Under the pieces are notes generated by a model. That model saw only the letters and a list, made by a program, of their open reading frames with translations, searched no databases and was not told the origin of the DNA. Positions 16,548-28,100 of a DNA stretch of 44,436 nt are shown here, in pieces (within the stretch, counting starts at the first letter, position 1; each line of letters starts with the position of its first letter). The DNA is from Cellulomonas pakistanensis (lineage in GTDB: Bacteria; Actinomycetota; Actinomycetes; Actinomycetales; Cellulomonadaceae): contig NZ_BONO01000033.1 in NCBI RefSeq assembly GCF_016862755.1, positions 1-44,436 of the forward strand, written 5' to 3'. The position numbers and the translations under genes are program-made.

Positions 16548-16576
16548 ACCCTGGCACGTTTTCTGGAACTGTTCAA
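16548..16576 (-). promoter_or_regulatory. fur-katA promoter with overlapping operator palindrome
   Basis: On the minus strand: -35 TTGAAC (16576-16571), 17-bp spacer, -10 CAGGGT (16553-16548), then 6 nt to the ATG. The sequence TTGAACAGTTCCA (16576-16564) is a near-perfect palindrome covering the -35, in the least GC-rich stretch nearby. This matches the layout of mycobacterial furA, where the repressor binds over its own -35. Confidence 0.6.
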
Positions 16577-16699
16577 GCAGGTATCTGACGGCGTGTCACG
16601 TCGGTGCGTCGGGGTGCTGAGGCGGTGCCGCGGGGATGGCGGGGCGGCGGCGGGTCAGGGTCGACGCAGGGAACAGCCGGGGTGTCTCGGGTGTTCTGG

Positions 16700-16705
16700 T
16701 AGAGT
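16700..16705 (+). promoter_or_regulatory. -10 element of infC operon
   Basis: TAGAGT lies in a comparatively AT-rich spot (TTCTGGTAGAGTCATTCACG) about 290 nt before the infC coding start. No clear -35. It would produce an mRNA with the long leader described next. Confidence 0.5.
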
Positions 16706-16711
16706 CATTCA

Positions 16712-16993
16712 CGACTGGCCTGGGTCGACCTGTGCTCCCGCTTCGCGGCGGGGTCGCGGACGGCCCGGGTGCACAAGTGGAGGCCACTCCCACCTGAGTC
16801 CCGACCGCCCGGTCCGCCGGCAGCAGGGTCCAGGTCATCGGTCCAGGTCACGAGCCCCTTGCGGGGAGCGTGGCCCGACGGTGCACCGTCCGAGACGGGG
16901 CGCCGTGGATCCGTGTCGGCCCTCCACCTGTGCTCAGGTGCGAGGGCCTTCCTCGTTCCTGGAGGTCACCACTTCGACTTCGAGGAGCACCAC
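16712..16993 (+). promoter_or_regulatory. Structured 5' leader of infC-rpmI-rplT
   Basis: No credible gene in this stretch. Structures seen: AGTGG/CCACT (16776-16788), direct repeat GGTCCAGGTCA at 16827-16837 and 16840-16850, hairpin CCCC-TTGC-GGGG (16855-16866), perfect palindrome GACGGTGCACCGTC (16877-16890), and a strong hairpin 16918-16948 (GGCCCTC-CACCTG-TGCT-CAGGTG-C-GAGGGCC) followed by TTCCTCGTTCC, which looks like an attenuator. The same operon in Firmicutes has an L20-binding leader; by analogy this may be an L20 or IF3 autoregulatory leader. Class unknown. Confidence 0.55.
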
Positions 16994-17965
<972 letters not shown>

Positions 17966-18051
17966 CCTGCACTGACACGCCCGGTCCCCACCGGGACCGG
18001 ACGGCCGAGTCGCGCCCCGGCGCGATGCGACGACAAGGAGAGACGGCAGCC

Positions 18052-18246
18052 ATGCCGAAGAACAAGACGCACTCCGGTGCGAAGAAGCGCTTCCGGATCA
18101 CCGGGAGCGGCAAGGTCATGCGCGAGCAGGCCAACGCGCGTCACCTGTTCGAGCACAAGTCGAGCCGTCGCACGCGCCGCCTCGCCTCGGACCAGGTCGT
18201 CTCCGCGGCCGACGCCCCCAAGATCAAGAAGCTGCTCGGCAAGTGA
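18052..18246 (+). CDS. rpmI: 50S ribosomal protein L35
   Basis: A 64-residue basic protein of the large ribosomal subunit. The start [25 protein letters not shown] and the [11 protein letters not shown] stretch are diagnostic, and the length is normal. ATG with the ribosome binding site AAGGAG about 13 nt upstream. It follows infC by 86 bp and precedes rplT by 61 bp, the conserved infC-rpmI-rplT order. The 86-bp spacer after infC shows no clear terminator, so cotranscription is expected. Confidence 0.98.
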   Translation: MPKNKTHSGAKKRFRITGSGKVMREQANARHLFEHKSSRRTRRLASDQVVSAADAPKIKKLLGK

Positions 18247-18307
18247 CCCGTCGGCGCGCGAGCGCCGCGGTCCTGAGCCGACCCGATAACGAAGCAAGGA
18301 GCATCAC

Positions 18308-18694
18308 GTGGCACGCGTGAAGCGGGCGGTCAACGCCCAGAAGAAGCGCCGGGCGACCCTCGAGCGGGCCTCCGGCTACCGCGGCCAGCGGTCGCGCCTG
18401 TACCGCAAGGCCAAGGAGCAGGTCACCCACTCCCTGGTCTACGCCTACCGCGACCGCAAGGCGCGCAAGGGCGACTTCCGCAAGCTGTGGATCCAGCGGA
18501 TCAACGCGGCTGCGCGCGAGCAGGGCCTGACCTACAACCGCCTCATCCAGGGCCTCAAGGCCGCTGGCGTCGAGGTCGACCGTCGTGTGCTGGCCGACCT
18601 GGCCGTCACCGACGTCGCGGCGTTCAACGCCCTGGTGCAGGTCGCCAAGGACGCGCTGCCCGCCGACGTGAACGCGCCGAAGGCCGCCGCCTGA
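18308..18694 (+). CDS. rplT: 50S ribosomal protein L20
   Basis: A 128-residue large-subunit protein needed early in 50S assembly; in several bacteria it also represses this operon by binding the leader RNA. The N-terminal basic extension [37 protein letters not shown] and the motif [41 protein letters not shown] are diagnostic. The GTG start has AAGGAG 7 nt upstream. It is the last gene of the operon, followed by a strong terminator hairpin 50 bp on. Confidence 0.98.
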   Translation: MARVKRAVNAQKKRRATLERASGYRGQRSRLYRKAKEQVTHSLVYAYRDRKARKGDFRKLWIQRINAAAREQGLTYNRLIQGLKAAGVEVDRRVLADLAVTDVAAFNALVQVAKDALPADVNAPKAAA

Positions 18695-18744
18695 CGGACC
18701 GCGTCACCGCGGGGCGCGCGGCCTGACCGCGCGCACGCACCCTG

Positions 18745-18777
18745 AGGACCCCCGGGAGCCCTGCTCCCGGGGGTCCT
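18745..18777 (+). terminator. Terminator of infC-rpmI-rplT
   Basis: Perfect 14-bp stem AGGACCCCCGGGAG (18745-18758) with 18764-18777, 5-nt loop, about 50 bp after the rplT stop. No T-tract. The 310-bp gap 18695-19004 contains only this and the palindromic element at 18844. Confidence 0.85.
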
Positions 18778-18843
18778 GCGCGTCCGGGGGCCGCGCGCCT
18801 GCGCCCGTGCCCCCGCGGCCGGCGCGGTCCTCGACCGTGCAGA

Positions 18844-18888
18844 CGACACGTCGAGAGAGCGTCCGCCGGATCCTCTCTCGACGCGTCG
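18844..18888. repeat. Dispersed palindromic element, copy D
   Basis: Arms 18844-18859 and 18873-18888 pair at 15 of 16 positions. It carries GACACGTCGAG, a 24-nt interior with central GGAT, then GACGCGTCG, the same layout as copies at 2213, 9623 and 9695. It sits downstream of a complete terminator, so termination is not its obvious purpose. Confidence 0.72.
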
Positions 18889-19004
18889 CCTGCCCGCTCG
18901 GTGCCGGTGGCGACCGACCCGGGGCGGCCCTCGCCCGCCGGGCGCCGGGCGAGGGGGCGGGCGCGCGCACGTCGCCTGCCCCGCGGGTGCGGGAGGATGG
19001 CCCC

Positions 19005-19946
19005 GTGTCCCGCTCCGCACCCGACGGCCCCGCCGCCGCACGCTCCCCGATGACCAACCCGCACGCCGACCGGGTCCGGGCCGTGCGCGCGCTCGGCACC
19101 CGCTCCGGCCGCCGGCGCGCCGGGCGGTACCCCGTCGAGGGCCCGCAGGCCGTGCGCGAGCTGGTGCGCTGGGCGCCGCGCACGATCCGCGACGTTTACC
19201 TGACGCCGGAGGCGGCCGGCCGGTACGCCGAGATCCTCGCCGACGCCGAGGCCGCCGGCCTGCGCGTGCACCTCGGCGACGCCGCGGTGCTGGAGGCGAT
19301 GTCGCCGGATGCCCAGGGCGTGCTCGCGGTCGCCGACCTGCCCGAGGCCGCCCGCGAGGCCGCCCGCGACGAGGTGCCCGTCGGCCCGCTCGGCGCGGCC
19401 GCGCTCGACGCCGTGCTGGCCGCCCGGCCCCGGCTCGTCGCCGTGCTCGCGCAGGTGCGGGACCCCGGGAACGCCGGGACGGTCATCCGGGTCGCGGACG
19501 CGGCCGGCGCCGACGCCGTCGTGGTGGCGGGGGACAGCGTCGAGACCACCAACCCCAAGGTCGTCCGCTCGACCGCCGGGTCGCTGTACCACCTGCCCGT
19601 GGTGTCGGGCGTGCCCGTCGCGGACGCGGTCGCGGCGCTGCGGCGCGCGGGGCTCGCGGTGCTGGCGGCCGACGGCACCGGCGACCTCGACCTCGACGAC
19701 CTGCAGGACGCGGCGGCGGTGGCCGGTGCGGCGGGCGCGCCGGGCGCGGGTGCCCCCGATGCGCGCGCCGACCTCCGCGCCCCCACCGCCTGGCTGTTCG
19801 GCAACGAGGCCTGGGGCCTGCCGCCCGAGGACCGCGACCGCGCCGACGCCGTCGTCCGGGTGCCGCTGCGCGGCCGGGCGGAGTCGCTCAACCTCGGCAC
19901 CGCCGCGGCGGTCTGCCTCTACGCCTCCTCGCGCGCCCACCGCTGA
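19005..19946 (+). CDS. SpoU/TrmH-family RNA methyltransferase
   Basis: A 313-residue SAM-dependent 2'-O-ribose methyltransferase of the SPOUT class, acting on rRNA or tRNA. The N-terminal substrate-binding part ([30 protein letters not shown]) precedes the knotted catalytic domain with motif 1 VRDPGNAGTVIR (about 147), motif 2 LFGNEAWGLP (about 264) and motif 3 SLNLGTAAAVCLY (about 294). An Ala/Gly-rich insertion lies around 240-255. GTG at 19005 has GAGGAT 6 nt upstream and is probably leaderless; an ATG at 19050 is the alternative. In actinobacteria this gene usually lies between rplT and pheS, as here. Target nucleotide not determinable. Confidence 0.9.
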   Translation: MSRSAPDGPAAARSPMTNPHADRVRAVRALGTRSGRRRAGRYPVEGPQAVRELVRWAPRTIRDVYLTPEAAGRYAEILADAEAAGLRVHLGDAAVLEAMSPDAQGVLAVADLPEAAREAARDEVPVGPLGAAALDAVLAARPRLVAVLAQVRDPGNAGTVIRVADAAGADAVVVAGDSVETTNPKVVRSTAGSLYHLPVVSGVPVADAVAALRRAGLAVLAADGTGDLDLDDLQDAAAVAGAAGAPGAGAPDARADLRAPTAWLFGNEAWGLPPEDRDRADAVVRVPLRGRAESLNLGTAAAVCLYASSRAHR

Positions 19947-20013
19947 CGGGGGGCCGCAGGCCCACCCACGGCGCCGGACGACCCGCGTCCGAGCACCCGC
20001 CCACGGCGCCGGA

Positions 20014-20069
20014 CGAGTGGACGATCCGGCCCGACACGCCGAGGCGTGTCGGGCCAGATCGTCCACTCG
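20014..20069. repeat. 27-bp near-perfect inverted repeat
   Basis: Arms 20014-20040 and 20043-20069 match at 26 of 27 positions with only 2 nt between, containing CGAGTGGACGATC and GGCCCGACACGCC. A direct repeat CCACGGCGCCGGACGA occurs at about 19966 and 20001 just before it. It may terminate the methyltransferase gene, but it is nearly a cruciform and unusually long. Confidence 0.75.
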
Positions 20070-20135
20070 ACGCACGCGAGCACCGGCCACCCACCCCGGC
20101 CACCCACCCGGCGCGCGGTCCGGCATGCTGGACCG

Positions 20136-20774
20136 ATGCGCGTCTTCGCCGCCCTGTGGCCCACCGACGAGGTCCGCCGGCACCTCGCGTCGGCGCTGCG
20201 CACGGCCGTCGGCGTCGACGCCGAGCACGCCCCGGGCCGCGCGCCCGACGGCGTGCGATGGACCCCGGCGGAGAACTGGCACGTGACGCTCGCGTTCTAC
20301 GGTGACGTGGGGGAGGGTCAGGCCGAGGTCCTGGGCGAGCACGTGGCGGGCGTCGCCGCGGACACGGCCCCGTTCGACCTGGAGCTCGCCGGCGCCGGGG
20401 TGTTCGCGCACCGCACGCTGTGGGCGGGCGTCGGCGGCGACGTCGAGCCGGTGCACGCGCTGGTCGCCGGCTGCCGGGACGCGGGGGAGGCGGTCGGCGC
20501 GCGGCAGGACGACCGGGTCCGCTCGCGCCCGCACCTCACGCTCGGCCGGGTCGCCCCGCAGCGGGGTGGGAACCGCCGGCGGGACCGGGCGGCGCGCGGC
20601 CCCGACCCGGGCGACGTGCTCGTGCACGCGCTCGCCGTCTACCGCGGCCCGCGCTGGCCGGTCACCGAGCTCGTGCTGGCCGAGTCGCTCCCCGGCGAGG
20701 GGCGTGCGGGCGGCCCGCTGTACCGGCCGCTCGGCGCCTGGCCGCTCGGCGACCCCGGGCACCGGGACGCGTGA
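20136..20774 (+). CDS. thpR: RNA 2',3'-cyclic phosphodiesterase (LigT/2H family)
   Basis: A 212-residue 2H phosphoesterase that opens 2',3'-cyclic phosphates on RNA ends. The two catalytic HxT motifs are present: H49-V-T51 in NWHVTLAFYGDVGEG and H133-L-T135 in RPHLTLGRVA. The N-terminal MRVFAALWPTDEVRRHL is typical. The ATG at 20136 is chosen because CATGCT ends 6 nt before it and homology begins there; earlier in-frame starts would read through the 20014-20069 palindrome. The mRNA is probably leaderless. It lies between the RNA methyltransferase and pheST, all RNA-related genes, though it is apparently transcribed separately. Confidence 0.9.
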   Translation: MRVFAALWPTDEVRRHLASALRTAVGVDAEHAPGRAPDGVRWTPAENWHVTLAFYGDVGEGQAEVLGEHVAGVAADTAPFDLELAGAGVFAHRTLWAGVGGDVEPVHALVAGCRDAGEAVGARQDDRVRSRPHLTLGRVAPQRGGNRRRDRAARGPDPGDVLVHALAVYRGPRWPVTELVLAESLPGEGRAGGPLYRPLGAWPLGDPGHRDA

Positions 20775-20818
20775 GGCCCGCCCGCGGCCACGGGGCACGC
20801 TATGGCACGATGACCGGC

Positions 20819-20881
20819 ATGACCTCCGCCCGCCCCCTCGGCCGTCGATTTCCCGGGCCCGTTCCCGGGCCGCGGCGCTGA
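20819..20881 (+). CDS. Candidate leaderless leader peptide upstream of pheST
   Basis: A 20-codon frame starts at ATG 20819, 7 nt after CACGAT (20806-20811), the same -10-to-start geometry as other leaderless genes here. The peptide is rich in Arg and Pro and contains one Phe, encoded by TTT, rare in this window where TTC is nearly universal. Immediately after the TTT comes CCCGGG-CCCGTT-CCCGGG, able to form a hairpin. Classic pheST control in enterobacteria uses a Phe-rich leader peptide; here the only hint is the single rare codon. May be fortuitous. An ATG at 20810 is in frame but fits the promoter spacing less well. Confidence 0.35.
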   Translation: MTSARPLGRRFPGPVPGPRR

Positions 20882-20927
20882 GAGGCGCGCACCAGGTCCC
20901 GTCCGGCGCCACGGCGTGCGCGGACGG

Positions 20928-22105
<1,178 letters not shown>

Positions 22106-22106
<1 letters not shown>

Positions 22107-24688
22107 TGCCTCGCATCCCCCTGACGTGGCTCGCCGAGCACGTCGAGCTCCCCGAGGGCCTGTCGGCCGAGCAGCTGGCGGCGGACCTGGTCCGGGTCGG
22201 GCTCGAGGAGGAGGCCGTGCACCCGGCCGCCGTGTCCGGCCCGCTCGTGGTCGGCCGCGTCGTCGAGCGCGTGCCCGAGCCGCAGAAGAACGGCAAGACG
22301 ATCAACTGGTGCCAGGTCGACGTGGGCGAGCACAACGGCACGGCCGAGGACGGCTCGCGTACGCCGCGCGGCATCGTGTGCGGCGCGCACAACTTCGACG
22401 TGGGCGACCACGTCGTCGTCGCGCTGCCCGGCACCGTGCTGCCCGGCCCGTTCGAGATCGCCAGCCGCAAGACCTACGGCCACGTCTCGGACGGCATGAT
22501 CTGCTCGTCGCGCGAGCTCGGCCTCGGCGACGACCACGACGGCATCATCGTGCTGGCGGAGATGGGGATCGACGCCGCGCCCGGGGCCGACGCCCGCGCC
22601 CTGCTGGGGCTCGGCGAGGAGGTCCTGGAGATCAACGTGACGCCGGACCGCGGGTACTGCTTCGCGATGCGCGGCGTCGCCCGTGAGTACGCGCACTCGA
22701 CCGGAGCGGTGTTCACCGACCACGGGCTGCCGCGCGCGGGCGCCGACGAGGACCTGGCCACCACGGGCGGCTTCGGCGTCGAGCTCCGCGACGAGGCGCC
22801 GATCCACGGCGTCGCCGGCGCGGACCGGTTCGTCGCGCGGGTCGTCCGGGGCGTCGCGGCGAGCAAGCCGTCGCCGACCTGGATGCAGCAGCGCCTGACC
22901 CAGGCCGGCATGCGGCCGATCTCGCTCGCCGTCGACGTCACGAACTACGTGATGCTCGACCTCGGGCAGCCGCTGCACGCCTACGACCTGGCGACGCTCG
23001 ACGGCCCGATCGTCGTCCGCCGCGCGCGGGCAGGGGAGCGGCTCACCACGCTCGACGGTGTGGACCGGGCCCTCGACCCCGAGGACCTGCTCATCACCGA
23101 CGGACCGGACGCCGGGCGCGTGCTCGGCCTGGCGGGCGTCATGGGCGGCGCCGAGACCGAGGTCTCGGAGTCGACCACCGACCTGCTGATCGAGGCCGCG
23201 CACTTCGACCCGGTGTCGATCGCGCGCACCGCCCGGCGGCACAAGCTGCCGAGCGAGGCGAGCAAGCGGTTCGAGCGCGGCGTCGACCCGCAGCTGCCCC
23301 GCGTGGCCGCGGCCCGCGTCGTCGAGCTGCTGGTCGAGCACGGGGGCGGCACGGCCGACCCGGTGCTGACCGACGTCGACCGCACCACCCCGCCGCCGGT
23401 GCTCACCCTGCCGGTCGACCTCCCGGCGCGGCTCATCGGCCTGGACCTGGACGTCGCCGCCGTCTCGCGCTACCTGCGCGAGATCGGCTGCACCGTCGGC
23501 GAGGTCGCCGGGGCCGGGGCGGACGCGGTCGTCTCCGTGTCCGTGCCGACCTGGCGCCCCGACCTCACCGAGCCGGTCGACCTGGTCGAGGAGGTGGCGC
23601 GCCTGCACGGGTACGACGCCATCCCGTCGGTCGTCCCGCGGTCGCCGGTGGGCCTCGGCCTGACCGTCGCGCAGCGGCGCCGCCGCCGGGTGGCGCAGGC
23701 GCTGGCGGACGCGGGCTGGGTCGAGACGCTGTCCTACCCGTTCGTCGGGGCGGCGCAGCTCGACGCGCTCGCGCTGCCCGCGGACGACGAGCGGCGGACG
23801 ATGGTCCGGCTGGCGAACCCGCTGTCCGAGGAGCGGCCGTCCATGCGGGCGTCGCTCCTGGTGACGCTGCTCGACACCGCGCGCCGGAACGTCGCGCGCG
23901 GCACCACCGACCTCGCGGTGTACGAGGTCGGGGCGGTCACGCTGCCCCGCCCGGGCGCCGCGCCGGCCCCGGTGCCGCCGATCGCCCAGCGGCCGTCCGA
24001 CGACGTGCTGGACGCCGTCCGCGCCGCGGTCCCGGCCCAGCCGCGGCGCGTCGCCGGCGTCCTGACCGGCCTGCGGGAGCCCGCGGGCTGGTGGGGCGAG
24101 GGCCGCCCGGCGGACCACACCGACGCGATCGACGCCGTGCGGCTGCTCGCCGAGACGCTGGGCGTCGAGCTCGCGGTCGCGGCGGACGCGGAGCGCGCGC
24201 CGTGGCACCCCGGGCGCTGCGCACGCTTCATCACCGCGGACGGCACCCTGGTCGGCCACGCCGGCGAGCTGCACCCGTCCGTCGTCGCGGCGCTCGGGCT
24301 GCCGGCCCGGGCGAGCGCGTTCGAGGTCGACCTCGACGTGCTGCTCGCCGCCGCCCCGCGGACCGAGGTCGTCGCCACCGAGGTGTCGACGTTCCCGGTC
24401 GCCAAGGAGGACGTGGCGCTCGTGGTCCCGGCCGACGTGCCGGTGGCCGACGTGCTCGACGCCGTCCGGAGCGGCGCCGCGGCCAGCGCGGCGGGCGACG
24501 TGCTGGAGAGCGCGCGGCTGTTCGACGTGTACACCGGCGAGCAGGTCGGGGAGGGCCGGCGGTCGCTCGCGTTCGCGCTGCGCCTGCGCGCCGCCGACCG
24601 CACGCTCACGGCGGACGAGACCGCGGCCGTGCGCGCCGCGGTCGTCGCGGAGGCCGAGCGCCGCTTCGGCGCGACCCTCCGCGCGTAG
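22106..24688 (+). CDS. pheT: Phenylalanyl-tRNA synthetase beta subunit
   Basis: 860-residue structural and editing subunit. In order: N-terminal B1 region (IPLTWLAEHVEL), an OB-fold tRNA-binding domain (about 45-160, VVGRVVERVPEPQKNGKTI, CGAHNF, SDGMICSSRELGLG), the B3/B4 editing domain (about 215-390, SLAVDVTNYVMLDLGQPLHAYD, GVMGGAETEVSE), B5 (about 430-500), a catalytic-like core (ARLHGYDAIP onward), and the C-terminal anticodon-binding FDX-ACB fold (about 770-860, FPVAKEDVALVVP, RSLAFALRLRAADRTLT). Length and order are normal. It starts with ATG overlapping pheS and ends at a strong hairpin. Confidence 0.98.
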
Positions 24689-24696
24689 CACCCCCA

Positions 24697-24753
24697 GCGA
24701 CGGCCCCGGCCGCGCGCAGCCCCTCGGGGGTGCGCGCGGACCGGGGCCGTCGC
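24697..24753 (+). terminator. pheST terminator
   Basis: A 22-bp stem, 24697-24718 with 24731-24753 (one bulged A at 24740), beginning 8 bp after the pheT stop and capped by a further CCCC/GGGG pairing. No T-tract. Confidence 0.85.
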
Positions 24754-24837
24754 CGTCCCGGCGCGAACCCGCCGGTTCCGCGCGAGCTCGCCGGTTCCGC
24801 GCCCCGCCCCGGCGCGCGACCGGCGACCTCCGCCGGC

Positions 24838-24909
24838 CGAGGTCGTCACATGCGCGCGAGGTCGTCAGGAACGAGTGACGACCTCGCGCGCTTCTGACGA
24901 CCTCGCGCG
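24838..24909. repeat. Cluster of GAGGTCGTCA repeats forming a 16-bp palindrome
   Basis: Perfect 16-bp arms GCGCGCGAGGTCGTCA (24852-24867) and complement (24876-24891), 8-nt loop. The right arm repeats as TGACGACCTCGCGCG at 24895-24909, and another GAGGTCGTCA precedes at 24838. Upstream, CGCCGGTTCCGCG occurs twice (about 24769-24800). No gene is visible in 24689-25114. Confidence 0.75.
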
Positions 24910-24967
24910 TCTCCGCAGTCGACCTCGGCGTCCCGCGACCCGTCCGGAGCAGCGCGCCGACCCCGGC

Positions 24968-25035
24968 GTTCACCCGATCGCAACCTGCGTGTCCCCCGCT
25001 CGTGCTTGTGTATCCGGACATACCGCCCATACGTT
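24968..25035 (+). promoter_or_regulatory. Promoter of secreted nuclease gene with PHO-box-like repeats
   Basis: A sigma-70-like promoter with -35 TTGTGT (25006-25011), 18-bp spacer and -10 TACGTT (25030-25035), in an AT-richer stretch. Upstream, GTTCACC (24968-24974) is followed at 11-nt steps by CGCAACC and TGTCCCC. The first unit equals the actinobacterial PhoP half-site; the others match it weakly (3/7 and 4/7). Control by phosphate is suggested but not shown. Confidence 0.45.
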
Positions 25036-25114
25036 GTCAGACGGCTGTGTGACGACTGTGATGCGGCCTGCTGACGAGGGCGGAACCCGCCCCCGGGGGA
25101 TCGGAGAAGATCAG

Positions 25115-28100
25115 GTGAGCGCTGTACGCACACGCACCAGGTGGGCGGCGAGCCTCGCCGCCGTGGGGGCGATGGTCGGGGTACCCCTGACCGCGGTCCC
25201 CGCGGCTGCGGCGGAGGACACCCACACCATCGCGGAGGTCCAGGGCCCGGGCGACGCGTCGCCGCTCGCGGGCCGGACGGTCACGACGTCCGGCGTCGTG
25301 ACCGCGGTCTACGCGACCGGCGGCTACCGCGGCTACGTCATCCAGACGCCGGGCACGGGCGGGGACACCGACGTCTCGGCCCGCACCGCCTCGGACGCGG
25401 TCTTCGTGTTCTCGGGCGCCACGGCGGGCTCGGTCGCGATCGGCGACCACGTCCAGGTCACCGGCGCCGTCTCGGAGTACCAGGGCCTGACGGAGATCAC
25501 GGTCGGCAGCGCCGCCGGCCTGGTCCAGCTGGGCGACGCCCCGGCCCCGGTCCAGCCGGTCACCGCCGCCTGGCCGGCCGACGACGCCGCGCGCGAGACC
25601 CTGGAGTCGATGCTGTACCTGCCGTCGGGCGACCTGACGGTGAGCAACACCTACTCGACCAACCAGTACGGCGAGGTCGGCCTCGCGAGCGGCACGACCC
25701 CGCTGATCCAGCCGACCGAGGTCGCGCGTCCGGGCACCCCCGGGTACGACGCGGCGGTCGCGGACAACGCGGCCCGCGCGGTCGTGCTGGACGACGGCGC
25801 GAGCACCAACTACCTGTCGGCCGCCAACTCCGGCCTGACCCCGCCGTACGTGTCGGTCGAGAACCCGGTGCGGGTCGGCGCGGCGGCCACGTTCACCGCC
25901 CCGGTGGTCGTTGACTACCGCAACAACGCGTGGAAGCTCAGCCCGACGCTGCCGCTCGACGCGGCGAACCCGGGCGGCTACCCGGCCACGTTCGAGAACG
26001 ACCGCACGGTGGCGCCCGAGGGCCTGGGCGAGGCGGACGTGACGGTCGCGTCGTTCAACGTGCTCAACTACTTCACCACCCTCGGCGCCGACACCGCGTC
26101 CTGCGTGCCCTACACCGACCGCACGGGCACCCCGGTGACCGTGCGCGAGGGCTGCGCGCAGCGCGGGGCGTGGAACCCTGCCGACCTGCAGCGCCAGCAG
26201 GACAAGATCGTCGCGGCGATCAACGCGCTGGACGCGGATGTCGTCGGCCTCATGGAGATCGAGAACTCCGCGGCCGTCGACGGCGTGGCCGACGAGGCGC
26301 TGTCCACGCTGACCGCGGCGCTCAACGCGGCCGCCGGCGAGGGCACCTGGGCGTTCGTGCCGTCGTCGAAGGAGCTGCCGGACGCGTCCGAGCAGGACAC
26401 GATCACCAACGCGCTGATCTACCGCCCGGCCGCGGTCGAGACCGTGGGCGACGCCCGCGCGCTCGGCACGCAGTCCGGCGACGACCAGGCTTTCGGCAAC
26501 GCCCGCGAGCCGATCGGCCAGGCGTTCGTCCCGACCGAGGGCGGCGAGCAGCTGTTCGTCGTCGTCAACCACCTCAAGTCGAAGGGCTCCGCGGGCCCGT
26601 GGCCGGGCGACGCCGACGCCGGCGACGGCCAGGGCGCGTCCAACGAGTCCCGGGTCCGCCAGGCCGAGGCGCTGCGCGACTGGGTGCCGACGGTGCAGGG
26701 CGACGCCGAGGCGGTCGCGCTGCTCGGCGACTTCAACGCCTACACCCAGGAGGACCCGCTGCAGGTGCTGTACGCGGCGGGCTACACCGACGCCACGACG
26801 GCGCTCGACGCGGGGGAGTACTCGTACTCCTACCAGGGCCTGTCCGGCTCGCTGGACCACGTGCTGCTGAACGACGCGGCCCTGGGCCGGGCGACCGGCG
26901 CCGACGTCTGGAACATCAACGCGGGCGAGTCGGTGGCGCTGGAGTACAGCCGGTACAACGCGCACGGCACGCTGTTCTACGCGGCGGACGCCTACCGCTC
27001 CTCGGACCACGACCCGGTCCTGGTCGGCCTGACCGCCGGCGACACGGGCACCACCCCGGACGGCCCCGTCGACCTGACGCTGCTCAACATCAACGACTTC
27101 CACGGCCGGATCGACGCCAACACCGTCGCGTTCGCCGGGACCGTCGAGCAGCAGCGCGCGGCTGCCGAGGCCGCGGGCGGCGAGGCGATCTTCCTGTCGG
27201 CCGGCGACAACATCGGGGCGTCGCTGTTCGCCTCCGCGGTCGCGCAGGACCAGCCGACGATCGACGTGCTGAACGCGCTCGACCTGGCCGCCTCGGCGGT
27301 CGGCAACCACGAGTTCGACCTCGGCTACGCCGACCTGGTCGACCGCGTGATCGCCGGCGGCGAGAACGCCGAGTGGCCGTACCTGGGCGCGAACGTCTAC
27401 CAGGAGGGCACGCAGACCCCGGCGCTCGACGAGTACGCGCTGCTCGACGTGGACGGGGTGACGGTCGCCGTGGTCGGCGCCGTCACGCAGGAGACCCCGA
27501 CGCTGGTCAGCCCAGGCGGCATCGAGGGCCTGGAGTTCGGCGACCCGGTCGAGGCGGTCAACCGCGTCGCGGCGCAGCTGACCGACGGCGACGACGCCAA
27601 CGGCGAGGCCGACGTGGTCGTGGCCGAGTACCACGAGGGCGCGGGCGCGGGCACGCCGGACGGCGCGACGCTCGAGGAGGAGATCGCCGCGGGCGGCGCC
27701 TTCTCGGACATCGCCGCGCTCACCTCGGGCGCCGTGGACGTGATCTTCACGGGCCACACCCACAAGCAGTACGCCTGGTACGGCCCGGCCGAGCCGGACA
27801 CCTCCGGCGAGTGGACCCGCCCGATCGTCCAGACCGGCTCGTACGGCGAGAACATCGGCAGGGTCACGCTGACCTACGACCCCGCGACCGACGAGGTCTC
27901 GGCGCTCGCGGGCGAGAACGTCAAGCGCGTCGCCCCGGCGGCGGGCCAGACACAGGCCCAGCTCGACGCGGCCCTGGTGGCGCAGTACCCGCGCGTCGCC
28001 GAGGTCAAGACGATCGTCGACGCCGCGCTGGCCGAGGCGGCCGTGGTCGGCAACCAGCCCAAGGGCTCGGTGACCGCGGACATCACCACCGCCTTCGCGG

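Noticed and set aside
16769..16993. N-terminal extension of IF-3 from GTG 16769 or 16913
   Set aside because: IF-3 homology begins at 16994, a good ribosome binding site precedes the ATC there, and the extension would be translated from hairpin-forming leader sequence.
20046..20135. Earlier start for thpR
   Set aside because: The added residues come from the right arm of the 20014-20069 palindrome, family similarity starts at 20136, and CATGCT lies 6 nt before that ATG.
24875..25114. Earlier start for the secreted nuclease
   Set aside because: It would place 80 unlikely residues before a standard signal peptide and read through the palindrome and the promoter; GTG 25115 has a proper ribosome binding site.
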